Below the pieces are notes generated by a model. It saw only the letters and a list, made by a program, of their open reading frames with translations. It made no database searches and was not told the DNA's origin. DNA of 64,000 bases from Acidobacteriota bacterium (lineage in GTDB: Bacteria > Acidobacteriota > UBA6911): positions 35,377 to 99,376 of the forward strand of contig JAAYAJ010000105.1 of NCBI GenBank assembly GCA_012719455.1. Reading direction: 5' to 3'. The position numbers and the translations under genes are program-made. Position 1 is the stretch's first letter. Every line of letters begins with the position of its first letter. Shown piece by piece: positions 45,728-55,617 of this stretch.

Positions 45728-46897
45728 TTAATACAGAAGATAGGGCTCCCGGCGGCGGAGAAACCGCTCGACCTCCCCCTGCCAGCTGCGGCGGATCTCT
45801 CCGACCGGGGCGCCCCTTGCGATCATTTCCGGGATCCGCTTCCCCCCGCACAGGATCTCGATCGGCGGCTTCTCGTACTCGTACTCGTAAGGGGGCCGCC
45901 GCCAGGCGAACCGGTCCGGATAGAGCGACCGGGCCGATGCGATCACGGCGATGCCCGTGAGGTAGGGCTCGAACTCCTCCCGGTCCAGGACATGGATCTG
46001 GACGCCGCCGCACATTTCGCCCGCCCATTTCTGGAAGGTGGGCTCGAAGTACGCGGGACGGAAGCGGACCCCGCCCAGGCCCAGCCCGTTGAGCGTGTCG
46101 GCGTAGTCGCGGCTGTCGATATAGGGGGCGCCGATGAGCTCGAACGGCCGCGTTGTCCCGCGCCCCTCCGACAGGAGGGTCCCCTCGACCAGCACGGTCC
46201 CGGGGTAGACAGTGGCGGAATCGAGGGTGGGCAGGTTGGGCGAGGGGAGCACCCAGGGAAGACCGGTGTCGTCGAACCAGAACTCCCGGCGCCACCCCTC
46301 CATCTCCGCCACGGCCAGGTCGCAGCCGATGTTGAATTCGGCGTTGAGGAACCTCGCCATCTCCCCCGTCGTCATCCCGTGCCGCATCGGGACCGGGTAG
46401 AGGCCGACGAAGGAGCGATAGTCCGCATCGAGCAGGTTCCCCTCGACCCGCACCCCGCCGATGGGGTTGGGTCGGTCGAGCACGATCATGCTCTTGCCCC
46501 ACCGGGCGCACGCTTCCATGCAGTAGGCCATGGTATGGATGAAGGTGTAGACCCTCGTCCCGGCATCCTGGAGGTCGAACAGCAGCAGGTCGATCTCCCG
46601 CATCATCTCTTCCGTGGGGCGGCGGGTTTCGCCGTAGAGGCTGTGCACCGGCAGGAGGGTGACCGGGTCGCGGTAGAAGTCCGATTCCACCATGTTGTCC
46701 TGCTTTTCACCCCGGGCCCCGTGCTGCGGGCCGAACAACGAAACCAGCCGGAAGTCGCGGCACTCCCGGAGGGCGTCGGCCGCGTGCCGGAGGTCGGACA
46801 GGACCGACGCGGGGTGCACCACGGCGCCCACCCGTGCGCCCTGCGCCAGCGTCCGCGCGTTTTCCAGGAAAACCTCGATTCCCGCTTTCACTCCCAT
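45728..46897 (-). CDS. DUF1343/NamZ-like exo-muramidase
   Basis: A 389-residue protein with the DUF1343 features FGPQHGARGEKQ, DLQDAGTRVYTF, VLDRPNPIGG, RHGMTTGEMARF and WVLPSPNLPTLDSA. Characterised NamZ removes terminal MurNAc from peptidoglycan fragments. No signal peptide is seen whether GTG 46906 or ATG 46897 is used, unlike secreted relatives, so it may act in cytoplasmic wall recycling. It is divergent from dprA with about 60 bases between. Confidence 0.8.
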   Translation of the reverse strand: MGVKAGIEVFLENARTLAQGARVGAVVHPASVLSDLRHAADALRECRDFRLVSLFGPQHGARGEKQDNMVESDFYRDPVTLLPVHSLYGETRRPTEEMMREIDLLLFDLQDAGTRVYTFIHTMAYCMEACARWGKSMIVLDRPNPIGGVRVEGNLLDADYRSFVGLYPVPMRHGMTTGEMARFLNAEFNIGCDLAVAEMEGWRREFWFDDTGLPWVLPSPNLPTLDSATVYPGTVLVEGTLLSEGRGTTRPFELIGAPYIDSRDYADTLNGLGLGGVRFRPAYFEPTFQKWAGEMCGGVQIHVLDREEFEPYLTGIAVIASARSLYPDRFAWRRPPYEYEYEKPPIEILCGGKRIPEMIARGAPVGEIRRSWQGEVERFLRRREPYLLY

Positions 46898-46957
46898 GGC
46901 TTCCACAATGGCGGAAATATGCGCCCAAACCGCGAAACAGTATCCCCGGCGGTCATT

Positions 46958-48082
46958 ATGACGGAATCAGCCGGCGATGTCCTGATCAAAAACGCCCTGG
47001 AGATCACCCTTCTCCCCGGGGTGGGGGCCGCCGCCCGCGCCTGGATCCGGGATGCGGCCCCCGATGTCGGGGGCCTCTTCCGGATGAACGCGGGAGCGCT
47101 CGCGGCCCTGGGGCTGGGGCCGGAGGCATGTGCGGCCCTGCGCGCGCGCGCCGGCCGGGGCCGGGCGCGCGAAATATTCGAGCGGGCCGGCGCGCAGGAC
47201 TACCGGTTCCTGGTCCTGGGGACCGGGGGGTACCCCGGAATGCTGGCGGAAATCTTCGACCCGCCGCTGGTGCTCTACGCCCGGGGAAATCCGGAAACCC
47301 TCCTCCGGACGTGCGTCGCCGTCGTGGGCACGCGGAAACCGAGCCTGTACGGCCTGCGGATGGCCGAAGACCTCGCCTCCGATCTCGCCGCCAGGGGAAT
47401 CACCGTGGTCTCGGGAATGGCGCGGGGGGTGGACGCGGCGGCCCACCGCGGGGCGCTTGCAGCCGGCGGGACCACCGCGGCCGTGCTCGGCTCGGGCATC
47501 GATGTCATCTACCCGCGCGAGCATGCGGCGCTGGCGCGGGAGATCGCGCGCCGCGGGGTGCTGCTGACGGAGTATCCCCCCGGCACCCCGCCGGCGCCCC
47601 GCAACTTCCCGGCGCGCAACCGCATCGTGAGCGGCCTCGCGCTCGGCGCCCTGATCGTCGAAGCGGCGACTCAGAGCGGGTCGCTGATCACCGCCCGCCT
47701 GGCCGCCGACCAGGGGCGCGAGGTCTTCGCCGTCCCGGGAAACGTGACCGCCCCGCAGAGTTTCGGGCCGAACTTCCTCATCAAGCAGGGGGCCAAGCTG
47801 GTCCAGTCCTGGCGCGACATCGTCGAGGAATTCCCGCCGCGGATCCGGCGCGAAATCGAGCTCCGGGAGGATGCGCCTCTCCCCGAACCGGAGGAGCCGC
47901 TCCCGGACGGGGCCGGCGCGCTGCTCGGGTTGCTCGCCCGGGATGAACCCGTGCTGTTCGACGATCTCCACCGCCGGAGCGGAACCGACATCTCCCGCCT
48001 GTCGGCCCTGCTGCTGGACCTGGAGGCGAAAGGCCGGGTTCGCCAGCTCCCGGGCAATTATTATGTAAAGCTAACCAAATAA
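46958..48082 (+). CDS. dprA: DNA-processing protein DprA
   Basis: Loads RecA on incoming single-stranded DNA in transformation. The Rossmann core has VAVVGTRKPSLYG, SGMARGVDAAAHRGAL, LGSGIDVIYPREH, RNFPARNRIVSGL and TQSGSLITARLA; a C-terminal winged helix (about 305-374) follows. ATG at 46958 gives 374 residues and the expected N-terminal helix; ATG at 46919 is the other in-frame choice. A pilus operon in the same window makes natural competence plausible. Confidence 0.93.
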   Translation: MTESAGDVLIKNALEITLLPGVGAAARAWIRDAAPDVGGLFRMNAGALAALGLGPEACAALRARAGRGRAREIFERAGAQDYRFLVLGTGGYPGMLAEIFDPPLVLYARGNPETLLRTCVAVVGTRKPSLYGLRMAEDLASDLAARGITVVSGMARGVDAAAHRGALAAGGTTAAVLGSGIDVIYPREHAALAREIARRGVLLTEYPPGTPPAPRNFPARNRIVSGLALGALIVEAATQSGSLITARLAADQGREVFAVPGNVTAPQSFGPNFLIKQGAKLVQSWRDIVEEFPPRIRREIELREDAPLPEPEEPLPDGAGALLGLLARDEPVLFDDLHRRSGTDISRLSALLLDLEAKGRVRQLPGNYYVKLTK

Positions 48083-48162
48083 ACAGGATATGTCTATAGA
48101 GCCGGCCGGCGGCGCGATTTAGTATTGGAATTTCGGCTGGATTGGTGTAGTTTGCGCCTCCT

Positions 48163-50568
48163 ATGAGCAAGGCACTGGTAGTGGTGGAATCCCCAGCCAA
48201 GGCGAAGACCATCGGCAAATACCTTGGCCGGAATTACGTCGTCAAAGCGTCGGTCGGCCATATCAAGGACCTGCCCAAGAGCAAACTGGGCGTGGACGTG
48301 GAGAACGACTTCACGCCCCAATATGGCGTGATCCCGGCCAAGGTGAAGGTGGTCAAGGAACTGCGCGCCGCGGCCAAGGGGATCGACGACATCTATCTCG
48401 CGGCCGACCCCGATCGCGAAGGGGAAGCCATCTGCCAGCACCTCTACGAAGAACTGGCGGGCAAGTCCAAAAATATCTACCGGGTGCTCTTTCACGAAAT
48501 CACCAAGAACGCCATCCTGGAGGCCTTCAAGAACCCGGGGAGAATCAACCAGAACAAGGTGGACGCACAACTGGCGCGCCGCATCCTGGACCGGCTGGTG
48601 GGTTACAAGATCAGCCCCCTGCTCTGGCAGAAGGTGCGCCGCGGACTGTCGGCGGGCAGGGTCCAGACCGTGGCCCTGCGCCTGATCGTCGACCGGGAAC
48701 GGGAAATCCGCGCCTTCGTATCGGAGGAATACTGGACGCTCGACGCACAACTGTCGGGGGAGCATCCCCCGGCATTCAAGGCCAGGGCCCGGCTCCTGGA
48801 TGGGAAGAAGTGGGCCGTCGCCGACCGGGAATCATCCGACCGGATCGTCGGCGAACTCGCCGACACGAGCTTCGTCGTCCGCAGGATCAACCGCCGGGAA
48901 AAGAAGAAATACCCCGTCCCCCCCTTCATCACCAGCAAACTGCAGCAGGATGCGGCCCGCAAGCTAGGTTTTTCGGTCAAGCGGACCATGGTGGCGGCCC
49001 AAAAGCTGTACGAGGGGATCGAGGTCGGGGACGAAGGCGCGGTTGGGCTGATCACCTACATGCGGACCGATTCGACCCGGGTGGCTGAAAGCGCCCTCGA
49101 GGAGGTGCGCGGGCTGATCCGAAAGAATTACGGCGAAGACTACCTGCCTCCCCGCCCGATCCACTACAAATCAAAGAAGACGGCCCAGGAGGCGCACGAG
49201 GCCATCCGCCCCACTTCGGTTGCGCGCACGCCCGAAAGCATGAAAGGGATGCTCGAACCGGACCTCTGGAAGCTCTACAACCTGATCTGGAACCGCTTCG
49301 TCGCCTCGCAGATGAATCCCGCCCTGTTCGACCAGACCGACATCGACATCGAGGCCGGACGGGTGGAGTTCCGCGCCACCGGGTCGATCTCCAAGTTCCG
49401 CGGGTTTCTGGCGGTCTACCAGGAATCGCGTCCGGAAGACGACCCGGAAGACGCCCGGGAAGAGGCGGAGTTGGTACTTCCCGAGACCCGCGTGGGGGAG
49501 CGGCTGCAGCTGCAGAAACTCCTCCCGGTGCAGCACTTCACCCAGCCGCCGGCAAGGTACAACGAAGCGGGCCTGGTCAAGGCGCTGGAGTCCAAGGGGA
49601 TCGGGCGCCCCAGCACCTACGCCTCCATCCTGAGCACGATCCAGGACCGCGAGTACGTCGACAAGAACGAAGGGCGCTTCCATCCCAGCGAAATCGGGGA
49701 GGTCGTGCTCGACCTGCTCGTCGGCAGCTTCCAGGAGCTTTTCGATTACGAATACACCGCCCGGATGGAGGACCAGCTCGACCTGATCGAATCGGGGCAC
49801 GAATCGTGGAAAGAGACGATCGCGGAGTTCTACCGGAGATTCTCGGACCGGCTCGCGACGGCGGCGGTCGAAATGAGGGACATCAAGACCGAAGCGGTGC
49901 AAACCGACGAGGTGTGCGACAAGTGCGGCAGCATGATGGTGATCAAGTGGGGCAGGTTCGGCCGGTTCCTCGCCTGCTCCGCCTACCCCGACTGCAAGAA
50001 CACCCGGCAGATCGCCGCGACCGGCAGTGAAGGGGGGGGCGAAGCCCCCCGGCCCGAGGAGATCGAGTGCGAGAAATGCGGCAAGCCGATGGTGCTCAAG
50101 CGCGGGCGCTTCGGAGAATTCATGGCCTGTTCCGGGTATCCCGAATGCCGCAACACGAAGAAGATCGTCAAATCGGCCGACCAGGTCACCGTCAAGCAGG
50201 ATGTCCTCCTCGACGAGACCTGCCCCGTGTGCGGTCATCGCCTGGCGCTCAAGCATGGGCGCTTCGGCGAGTACACCGCCTGCAGCGACTACCCGAACTG
50301 CAAGTACATCAAGCTGAAATCCACCGGCGTCCCCTGCGGGCGGGAGGGATGCACGGGTGAAATCGTCGAGCGGAAATCGCGCCGCGGCAAGACTTTTTAC
50401 GGATGTTCCCTTTACCCGGATTGCGATTTCGTGCTTTGGAACAAGCCCCTGGACGATCCCTGCCCGCTGTGCGGCGCCCCCTTCACCCTCACCAAGACCA
50501 CCAAGCGGACCGGGACGATCCGCTTCTGCAACAGCGAAGGATGCGCCTTCAAGGAATCCCTGGACTAG
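48163..50568 (+). CDS. topA: DNA topoisomerase I with five zinc ribbons
   Basis: Relaxes negative supercoils. The Toprim domain starts VVVESPAKAKTIGKYLG, with the acidic DPDREGEAI; the catalytic Tyr299 is in TYMRTDSTR. About residues 580-800 hold five Cys4-type ribbons (CDKC...CSAYPDC, CEKC...CSGYPEC, CPVC...CSDYPNC, CGREGC...CSLYPDC and CPLC...CNSEGC). The second to fourth are spaced evenly. At 801 residues it is average for TopA, with two more ribbons than E. coli counts. Confidence 0.95.
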   Translation: MSKALVVVESPAKAKTIGKYLGRNYVVKASVGHIKDLPKSKLGVDVENDFTPQYGVIPAKVKVVKELRAAAKGIDDIYLAADPDREGEAICQHLYEELAGKSKNIYRVLFHEITKNAILEAFKNPGRINQNKVDAQLARRILDRLVGYKISPLLWQKVRRGLSAGRVQTVALRLIVDREREIRAFVSEEYWTLDAQLSGEHPPAFKARARLLDGKKWAVADRESSDRIVGELADTSFVVRRINRREKKKYPVPPFITSKLQQDAARKLGFSVKRTMVAAQKLYEGIEVGDEGAVGLITYMRTDSTRVAESALEEVRGLIRKNYGEDYLPPRPIHYKSKKTAQEAHEAIRPTSVARTPESMKGMLEPDLWKLYNLIWNRFVASQMNPALFDQTDIDIEAGRVEFRATGSISKFRGFLAVYQESRPEDDPEDAREEAELVLPETRVGERLQLQKLLPVQHFTQPPARYNEAGLVKALESKGIGRPSTYASILSTIQDREYVDKNEGRFHPSEIGEVVLDLLVGSFQELFDYEYTARMEDQLDLIESGHESWKETIAEFYRRFSDRLATAAVEMRDIKTEAVQTDEVCDKCGSMMVIKWGRFGRFLACSAYPDCKNTRQIAATGSEGGGEAPRPEEIECEKCGKPMVLKRGRFGEFMACSGYPECRNTKKIVKSADQVTVKQDVLLDETCPVCGHRLALKHGRFGEYTACSDYPNCKYIKLKSTGVPCGREGCTGEIVERKSRRGKTFYGCSLYPDCDFVLWNKPLDDPCPLCGAPFTLTKTTKRTGTIRFCNSEGCAFKESLD

Positions 50569-50687
50569 CCTCCCTGCCGGCCCCTCACCCCGCCCGGCGG
50601 CCGACCCGCACTCCTTAATTGCGGCGGAATACCGCCTGTGGTAGTATGAGCTCCTTTTGTGTTTATTCCTCCCGAAAGGAGAGCTTT

Positions 50688-52781
50688 ATGAGGGTTTTTG
50701 AGAGCGATTCCATCCGAAATATCTGCATCATCGGTCACGGCGCAGCCGGCAAAACCTCTCTCACATCCGCAATCTTGTTCGACTCCGGCGCCGTCAACCG
50801 CCTCGGCCGCGTCGAGGACGGCAACACCGTGACAGACTGGGAAGACGAGGAAATCGAGCGCAAGATCAGCATCAGCTGCGCCCTGGCCCACTGCGAATGG
50901 AACAAGAAAAAGATCAACATCCTGGATACCCCCGGGTACCGCCCGTTCCTGGCCGAGACCCGGCTGTCGGTGAGGGCGGCCGACGCGGCCGTCGTCGTCG
51001 TCGACGCGGTGGCGGGCGTGGAGGTGCAGACGGAAAAAGTATGGGAGTTCTGCGACGAGTACTCCCTGCCGCGGATGATCGTGATCAACAAGGCCGACCG
51101 GGACAATGCCAGCAGCGAACGCACCCTGGCCTCCCTCGAGGAGGAGTTCGGGCGCGGGGTGGTGCCGCTCGAAATCCCCATGGGCATGGAAAAGGAATTC
51201 ACCGGCGTCATCAGTCTCCTCACCGGCAGGGCTTACCGCTACGAACGCGACGGGTCGGGCAAGTTCCAGGAAATGGACGTCCCGGCCCAGTACGAGGACG
51301 AACTGGCCGAACGGCGCGAAAAGCTGATCGAGATGGTGGCCGAAGGGAGCGACGCGCTGATGGAGCGGTTTTTCGCCGAAGGGACGCTCAATCAGGCCGA
51401 GATCCTGGAAGGGCTCAGGATCGGCGTGAAGCAGGGGGACATCCGCCCCGTCTTCTACTCGAGCGCCACGCTCAACATCGGCATCCCCCAGATCCTCGAC
51501 GCGGTCACCGAACTCTTCCCCTCCCCGGCCGTGGTGGGGACGACCACGGGGACGGACCCGAAAACGGGCGAGAGCATCGAGCGGAAGATCTCCAACGAGG
51601 AACCGTACGCCGCCTACGTCTTCAAGACGATCGCGGATCCCTTCGCGGGCCGTATCAGCTTGATCAAGCTCTATTCGGGAATCATTCGTTCCGACACCGT
51701 CTACAACAACCAAACCAAGGAAAAGAACGAAAAGCTGGGCCCGCTGCAGATCCTGCAGGGGAAGACGATGACCCCGATCGAGGAGGTCCACGCCGGCGAC
51801 TTTTTCGCCGTCACCAAGCTGCGGGAAACCACCACGGGGGACACCCTCTGCGACCCCGCCCAGCCCATCCTGTTTTCGAGCGTCGAATTGCCGGAACCTT
51901 CGATCACCTTCGCCATCGAACCGAAGAGCCGCGGGGACGAGGACAAGATCAGCCACGCCATGTCCCGCATCATCGAGGAGGACGGCGCCATCCGCTACAC
52001 GCGCGACCCGCAGACCAAGCAGCTGTTGCTGGCGGGCTCGGACCAGCTTCATGTCGAGGTCACCGTCTCCAAGCTGCGCAAGCGCTACGGGGTCGAAGTC
52101 CTGCTCAAGACGCCCCGCATCCCCTACCGGGAAACCATCCGCGGCAAGGCCGACGTCCAGGGACGCCACAAGAAGCAGACGGGCGGCCACGGGCAGTTCG
52201 GCGACTGCTGGATCCGGATGGAACCGCTCCCGCGCGGCGGCAACTTCGAATTCGTGGACGAGATCTTCGGCGGGGCGATCCCGCGCAATTTCATTCCGGC
52301 CGTCGAAAAGGGGATCCTGGAAGCGGCCGAACGGGGCTATCTCGCCGGAAACCCCGTCGTCGATTTCAAGGTGACGCTCTATGACGGCAGCTTCCATCCC
52401 GTGGACTCCTCGGAAATGGCCTTCAAGATCGCGGGCAGGATCGCCTTCAAAAAAGCCATGGAAATGGCGCGCCCCGTCCTGCTCGAACCGGTGATGGACG
52501 TGGAGATCTACGCCCCGCAAGAGTACGCAGGCGCGCTGACGGGCGACCTCAGCAGCCGCCGCGGACGGCTCCAGGGGATGGACATCAAGCACGACGTCCA
52601 GATCATCAAGGCCCAGGTGCCGATGGCCGAAATGGTCACCTACTCCCCCGTGCTCACCTCGATGACCGGGGGCCGCGGCAGCTACAGCATGCAGTTTTCG
52701 CACTACGACGAGGTCCCGGCCCAGATCGCGCAGAAGATCATCGAGGAATCGAGCAAGGATAAAAAGGAAGAGGAAGAATAG
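50688..52781 (+). CDS. Elongation factor G-like GTPase (EF-G2 type)
   Basis: A 697-residue translational GTPase with the five EF-G domains. G1 is GHGAAGKT, G3 is DTPGY and G4 is NKAD, instead of AHIDAGKT, DTPGH and NKMD of canonical EF-G. The catalytic His of G3 is therefore Tyr, as recalled for the EF-G-like subgroup (for example mycobacterial FusA2). Domain IV begins near GRHKKQTGGHGQFGDCW. AAAGGAGAG precedes ATG 50688. The true fusA is probably elsewhere; the role of this class is unsettled. Confidence 0.9.
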   Translation: MRVFESDSIRNICIIGHGAAGKTSLTSAILFDSGAVNRLGRVEDGNTVTDWEDEEIERKISISCALAHCEWNKKKINILDTPGYRPFLAETRLSVRAADAAVVVVDAVAGVEVQTEKVWEFCDEYSLPRMIVINKADRDNASSERTLASLEEEFGRGVVPLEIPMGMEKEFTGVISLLTGRAYRYERDGSGKFQEMDVPAQYEDELAERREKLIEMVAEGSDALMERFFAEGTLNQAEILEGLRIGVKQGDIRPVFYSSATLNIGIPQILDAVTELFPSPAVVGTTTGTDPKTGESIERKISNEEPYAAYVFKTIADPFAGRISLIKLYSGIIRSDTVYNNQTKEKNEKLGPLQILQGKTMTPIEEVHAGDFFAVTKLRETTTGDTLCDPAQPILFSSVELPEPSITFAIEPKSRGDEDKISHAMSRIIEEDGAIRYTRDPQTKQLLLAGSDQLHVEVTVSKLRKRYGVEVLLKTPRIPYRETIRGKADVQGRHKKQTGGHGQFGDCWIRMEPLPRGGNFEFVDEIFGGAIPRNFIPAVEKGILEAAERGYLAGNPVVDFKVTLYDGSFHPVDSSEMAFKIAGRIAFKKAMEMARPVLLEPVMDVEIYAPQEYAGALTGDLSSRRGRLQGMDIKHDVQIIKAQVPMAEMVTYSPVLTSMTGGRGSYSMQFSHYDEVPAQIAQKIIEESSKDKKEEEE

Positions 52782-52785
52782 CCGC

Positions 52786-53574
52786 ATGTATCCCAAGATC
52801 CTGGAAATCGGCCCCCTAACCATCCACACTTACGGCCTGCTGCTGGCCGCCGCTTTCATCGCGGGGATATGGATCGCCAGCCGCAACGCCCGCAGGGAGG
52901 GGGTCGATCCGGACACCATCTGGAACATGGGTCTTGTGGTCATCTTTGCCGCGCTGGTGGGCTCGAAGGTCCTGCTGCTGCTGTCCGATTTCGGCTACTA
53001 CAGCCGCAACCCGCGCGAAATCTTTTCCCTGTCGACGCTCCGTTCGGCGGGGGTCTACTACGGGGGCCTGCTGCTGGCGCTCGTGGCCGCCGCTTGGTAT
53101 CTGCGCAGCAAGCAGTTGCCGGCGTGGAAGGTGGCCGATGCGGCGGCCCCCGGCATCGCCCTGGGCCAGGCCATAGGGCGCCTGGGGTGCCTTTCGGCCG
53201 GCTGCTGCTACGGCCGGCCCACCGACCTGCCGTGGGGCATCACCTTCACGGACACCTACGCCTACGACAACGTGGGAGTCCCTCTCAACCTGCCGCTGCA
53301 CCCGACCCAGCTCTACGAATCGGCCGGGACCCTGTGCCTGTTCTTCCTCCTCTCCTGGCGCTTCGGCAAGCGCCACCGCCCCGGGCAGATCCTCGTGGAG
53401 TACCTCTGCCTGTACGCGCTGCTGCGCTTCGTGATCGAGTTTTTCCGGGGCGACGAGCGCGGGTACCTCTTTTACGGGCTGCTGTCCACCTCGCAGTTCA
53501 TCGCCGTCCTCACGCTGCTGGGAGCGGCCGCGGCCTATTACTTCATTCTCCGCGCCCCGGCGCCGGAAAAGTGA
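52786..53574 (+). CDS. lgt: Prolipoprotein diacylglyceryl transferase
   Basis: Transfers diacylglycerol to the lipobox Cys of prelipoproteins in the inner membrane. A 262-residue, seven-helix protein. The Lgt signature region reads GRLGCLSAGCCYGRPTDLPWG, a Cys-rich variant of GRxGNFxNxExxG, and HPTQLYES is also conserved. Starts 4 bases after the EF-G-like gene; its stop overlaps the rluD start. Confidence 0.92.
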   Translation: MYPKILEIGPLTIHTYGLLLAAAFIAGIWIASRNARREGVDPDTIWNMGLVVIFAALVGSKVLLLLSDFGYYSRNPREIFSLSTLRSAGVYYGGLLLALVAAAWYLRSKQLPAWKVADAAAPGIALGQAIGRLGCLSAGCCYGRPTDLPWGITFTDTYAYDNVGVPLNLPLHPTQLYESAGTLCLFFLLSWRFGKRHRPGQILVEYLCLYALLRFVIEFFRGDERGYLFYGLLSTSQFIAVLTLLGAAAAYYFILRAPAPEK

Positions 53575-54551
53575 GCGCGCGCGCCGGAACCTGGGTCGCC
53601 GACGCGGACTCCTCCGGTGTGCGCCTGGACCGCTTTCTGGCCGAGCGGATGCCCGGGCAGAGCCGCTCCCAGATCCAGAACTGGATCCGGCAGGGGCACG
53701 CAACGGTGGACGGCGCCGCGGTCAAGACCGGGCACCGGGTTCGGGAGGGGGAGCGCGTGACACTGGAACTCCCCCCCCCTCCCGAACCCGGGCTCTTCCC
53801 GGAAGCGATCCCGCTCGACATCCTGTTCGAGGACGATGACCTGGTCGTGCTCAACAAGCCGGCCGGCCTCGTGTGTCACTCCGGGGCCGGCGTGCGCTCG
53901 GGCACGCTCGTCAACGCGCTGCTCCATCACCTGGGAACCCTGGAAGCCGGGGACCCGGAAAGGCCCGGCATCGTCCATCGCCTGGACAAAATGACGAGCG
54001 GCGTCATGCTGGCGGCCAAGAACCCTTCCGCCCATCGCGCCCTGTCGGACCAGTTTAAAAACCGGGAGGTCCGCAAGCATTATGTCGCGCTGGTGCACAG
54101 CTCCCCCCGCGCGCCGCGCGCAACCATCACCTCGGGCATCGGCCGGGACCCGCGCAACCGGAAGCGGATGTCGTCCCGGGCCCGGCACAGGCGCCCCGCC
54201 ATCACCCATTACGAGGTCCGGGAGGATTTTGGGTTCGCGGCGCTGCTCGAGGTGCGGATCGAGACCGGCCGCACACACCAGATCCGCGTTCATCTCGCTG
54301 AAAGCGGGCACCCCGTGGTCGGGGACGCGGTGTACGGGGGGAACCGAACCGCGGACCTGCCTCCCGCCGTCGTACCGGCGGCCGCGGGGCTCGGGCGCCC
54401 CTTTCTGCACTCCGCCCGGCTCGAATTGGCCCACCCCCGCTCCGGCGCCCCCCTCTCCTTCGCGGCCCCGCTCCCCGGGGAACTCGAGAGGTTCCTGTCC
54501 CTGGTCCGCAAGGAACGCCGCCCGGGCAAAGGCCGGCGCGAGATCGCTTGA
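53571..54551 (+). CDS. rluD: RluD-family 23S rRNA pseudouridine synthase
   Basis: A 326-residue enzyme: an S4 RNA-binding domain (about 16-70; VRLDRFLAERMPGQSRSQIQ) and the RsuA/RluD catalytic domain. The nucleophile is Asp139 in HRLDKMTSG; LNKPAGLVCH and ETGRTHQIRVHL are typical. GTG 53571 overlaps the lgt stop (GTGA), giving coupled translation. Exact target uridines (RluD versus RluC type) are not certain. Confidence 0.9.
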   Translation: MSARAGTWVADADSSGVRLDRFLAERMPGQSRSQIQNWIRQGHATVDGAAVKTGHRVREGERVTLELPPPPEPGLFPEAIPLDILFEDDDLVVLNKPAGLVCHSGAGVRSGTLVNALLHHLGTLEAGDPERPGIVHRLDKMTSGVMLAAKNPSAHRALSDQFKNREVRKHYVALVHSSPRAPRATITSGIGRDPRNRKRMSSRARHRRPAITHYEVREDFGFAALLEVRIETGRTHQIRVHLAESGHPVVGDAVYGGNRTADLPPAVVPAAAGLGRPFLHSARLELAHPRSGAPLSFAAPLPGELERFLSLVRKERRPGKGRREIA

Positions 54552-54576
54552 CTCGTTCCCGGCGCCTTCTTATAAT
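54548..54576 (+). promoter_or_regulatory. Strong sigma-70-type promoter
   Basis: TTGACT (54548-54553), a 17-base spacer and TATAAT (54571-54576): 11 of 12 consensus bases at ideal spacing, expected start near 54583, 39 bases before the VWFA gene. The -35 overlaps the rluD stop. Confidence 0.75.
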
Positions 54577-54621
54577 CACCGGGGATTCATGGTCGGGTCC
54601 CTATAACATTAGGGAAATAGG

Positions 54622-55590
54622 ATGCTTCTAAGATTCTCCAGGGTATCGGTCCTTCTCCTCCTGGGGGGCCTGCTGACAGCAAGCAGCCCGTCCCCGGGGG
54701 ACCTGGTGCCTCCGCTCGAGGCGCAAACCCCGCTCCCCGCCGGCATCTCGGACCAGACCTACCGCATCAGCGTCGACCTGGTCAACGTCCTCTGCTCCGT
54801 GTTCGACCGGAAGACCGACTCCTTCATGACCAACCTGGCACGCGAGGATTTCGCCCTCTACGAGGACGGCAAGTCCCAGGAAATCACCAACTTCGCGCGG
54901 GAAACAAACCTTCCGCTGACCTTGGCGATGCTGGTCGACACCAGCGAGAGCGTAACCCCCAAGCTCAAGTTCATCCAGGACACGGCCACCAGTTTTTTCC
55001 AGACCGTGCTGCGCGACCGCGACCGCGCCATGCTGGTGGAATTCGATTCCTCGGTGACCCTGCTTCAGGACTTCACCAACGATCCCAACAAGATGGCCCG
55101 GCAGATCCGCAAGCTCCAGGCGGCCGGGGGGACGGCCCTCTACGACGCCATCGCCATGACGTGCGACGAAAAGCTGATCCGGGAGACCGGGCGCAAGGCC
55201 ATCATCATCGTCTCGGACGGGGAGGATATTTCCAGTCGTACCGACATGCGCCAGGCCCTGGAAATGGCGCTGCGCGCGGAATCGACCATTTTCCCCATCA
55301 GCATCAGCAAGGGGGGGCTGTTCGGAACGGGGGACGACACCGAGAAGGGGGACAGGATCCTGCGGCAGCTGGCCCAGGAAACGGGGGGGAAGGTCTTCTT
55401 TCCCATCCAGGAGGAAGATCTCGACGAAGCCTTCCGCCAGATCAGCCTGGAGCTGCGCAGCCAGTACAACCTGGGGTACCACTCGACCAACCCGCTCCGG
55501 GACGGGAGCTACCGGAAGATCGAAATCAAGGTCCAGGACAACAACCTGAAACTGAATTACCGCAGAGGGTACTACGCTCCCTCCAACTGA
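54622..55590 (+). CDS. Secreted VWFA-domain protein, acidobacterial type
   Basis: A 322-residue exported protein: signal peptide (about 1-22), a short beta region (YRISVDLVNVLCSVFDRK, then LYEDGKSQEI) and a VWFA domain (about 98-285). The metal site has DTSES (from D106), GGTALYDAI and SDGED. It matches the family of VWFA-related proteins expanded in Acidobacteria, whose role is probably adhesion or protein-protein contact. Driven by its own strong promoter; the ribosome site is AGGGAAATAGG. Confidence 0.88.
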   Translation: MLLRFSRVSVLLLLGGLLTASSPSPGDLVPPLEAQTPLPAGISDQTYRISVDLVNVLCSVFDRKTDSFMTNLAREDFALYEDGKSQEITNFARETNLPLTLAMLVDTSESVTPKLKFIQDTATSFFQTVLRDRDRAMLVEFDSSVTLLQDFTNDPNKMARQIRKLQAAGGTALYDAIAMTCDEKLIRETGRKAIIIVSDGEDISSRTDMRQALEMALRAESTIFPISISKGGLFGTGDDTEKGDRILRQLAQETGGKVFFPIQEEDLDEAFRQISLELRSQYNLGYHSTNPLRDGSYRKIEIKVQDNNLKLNYRRGYYAPSN

Positions 55591-55617
55591 CGCGGCGCTG
55601 GGCGCGGCGACCGGGGT

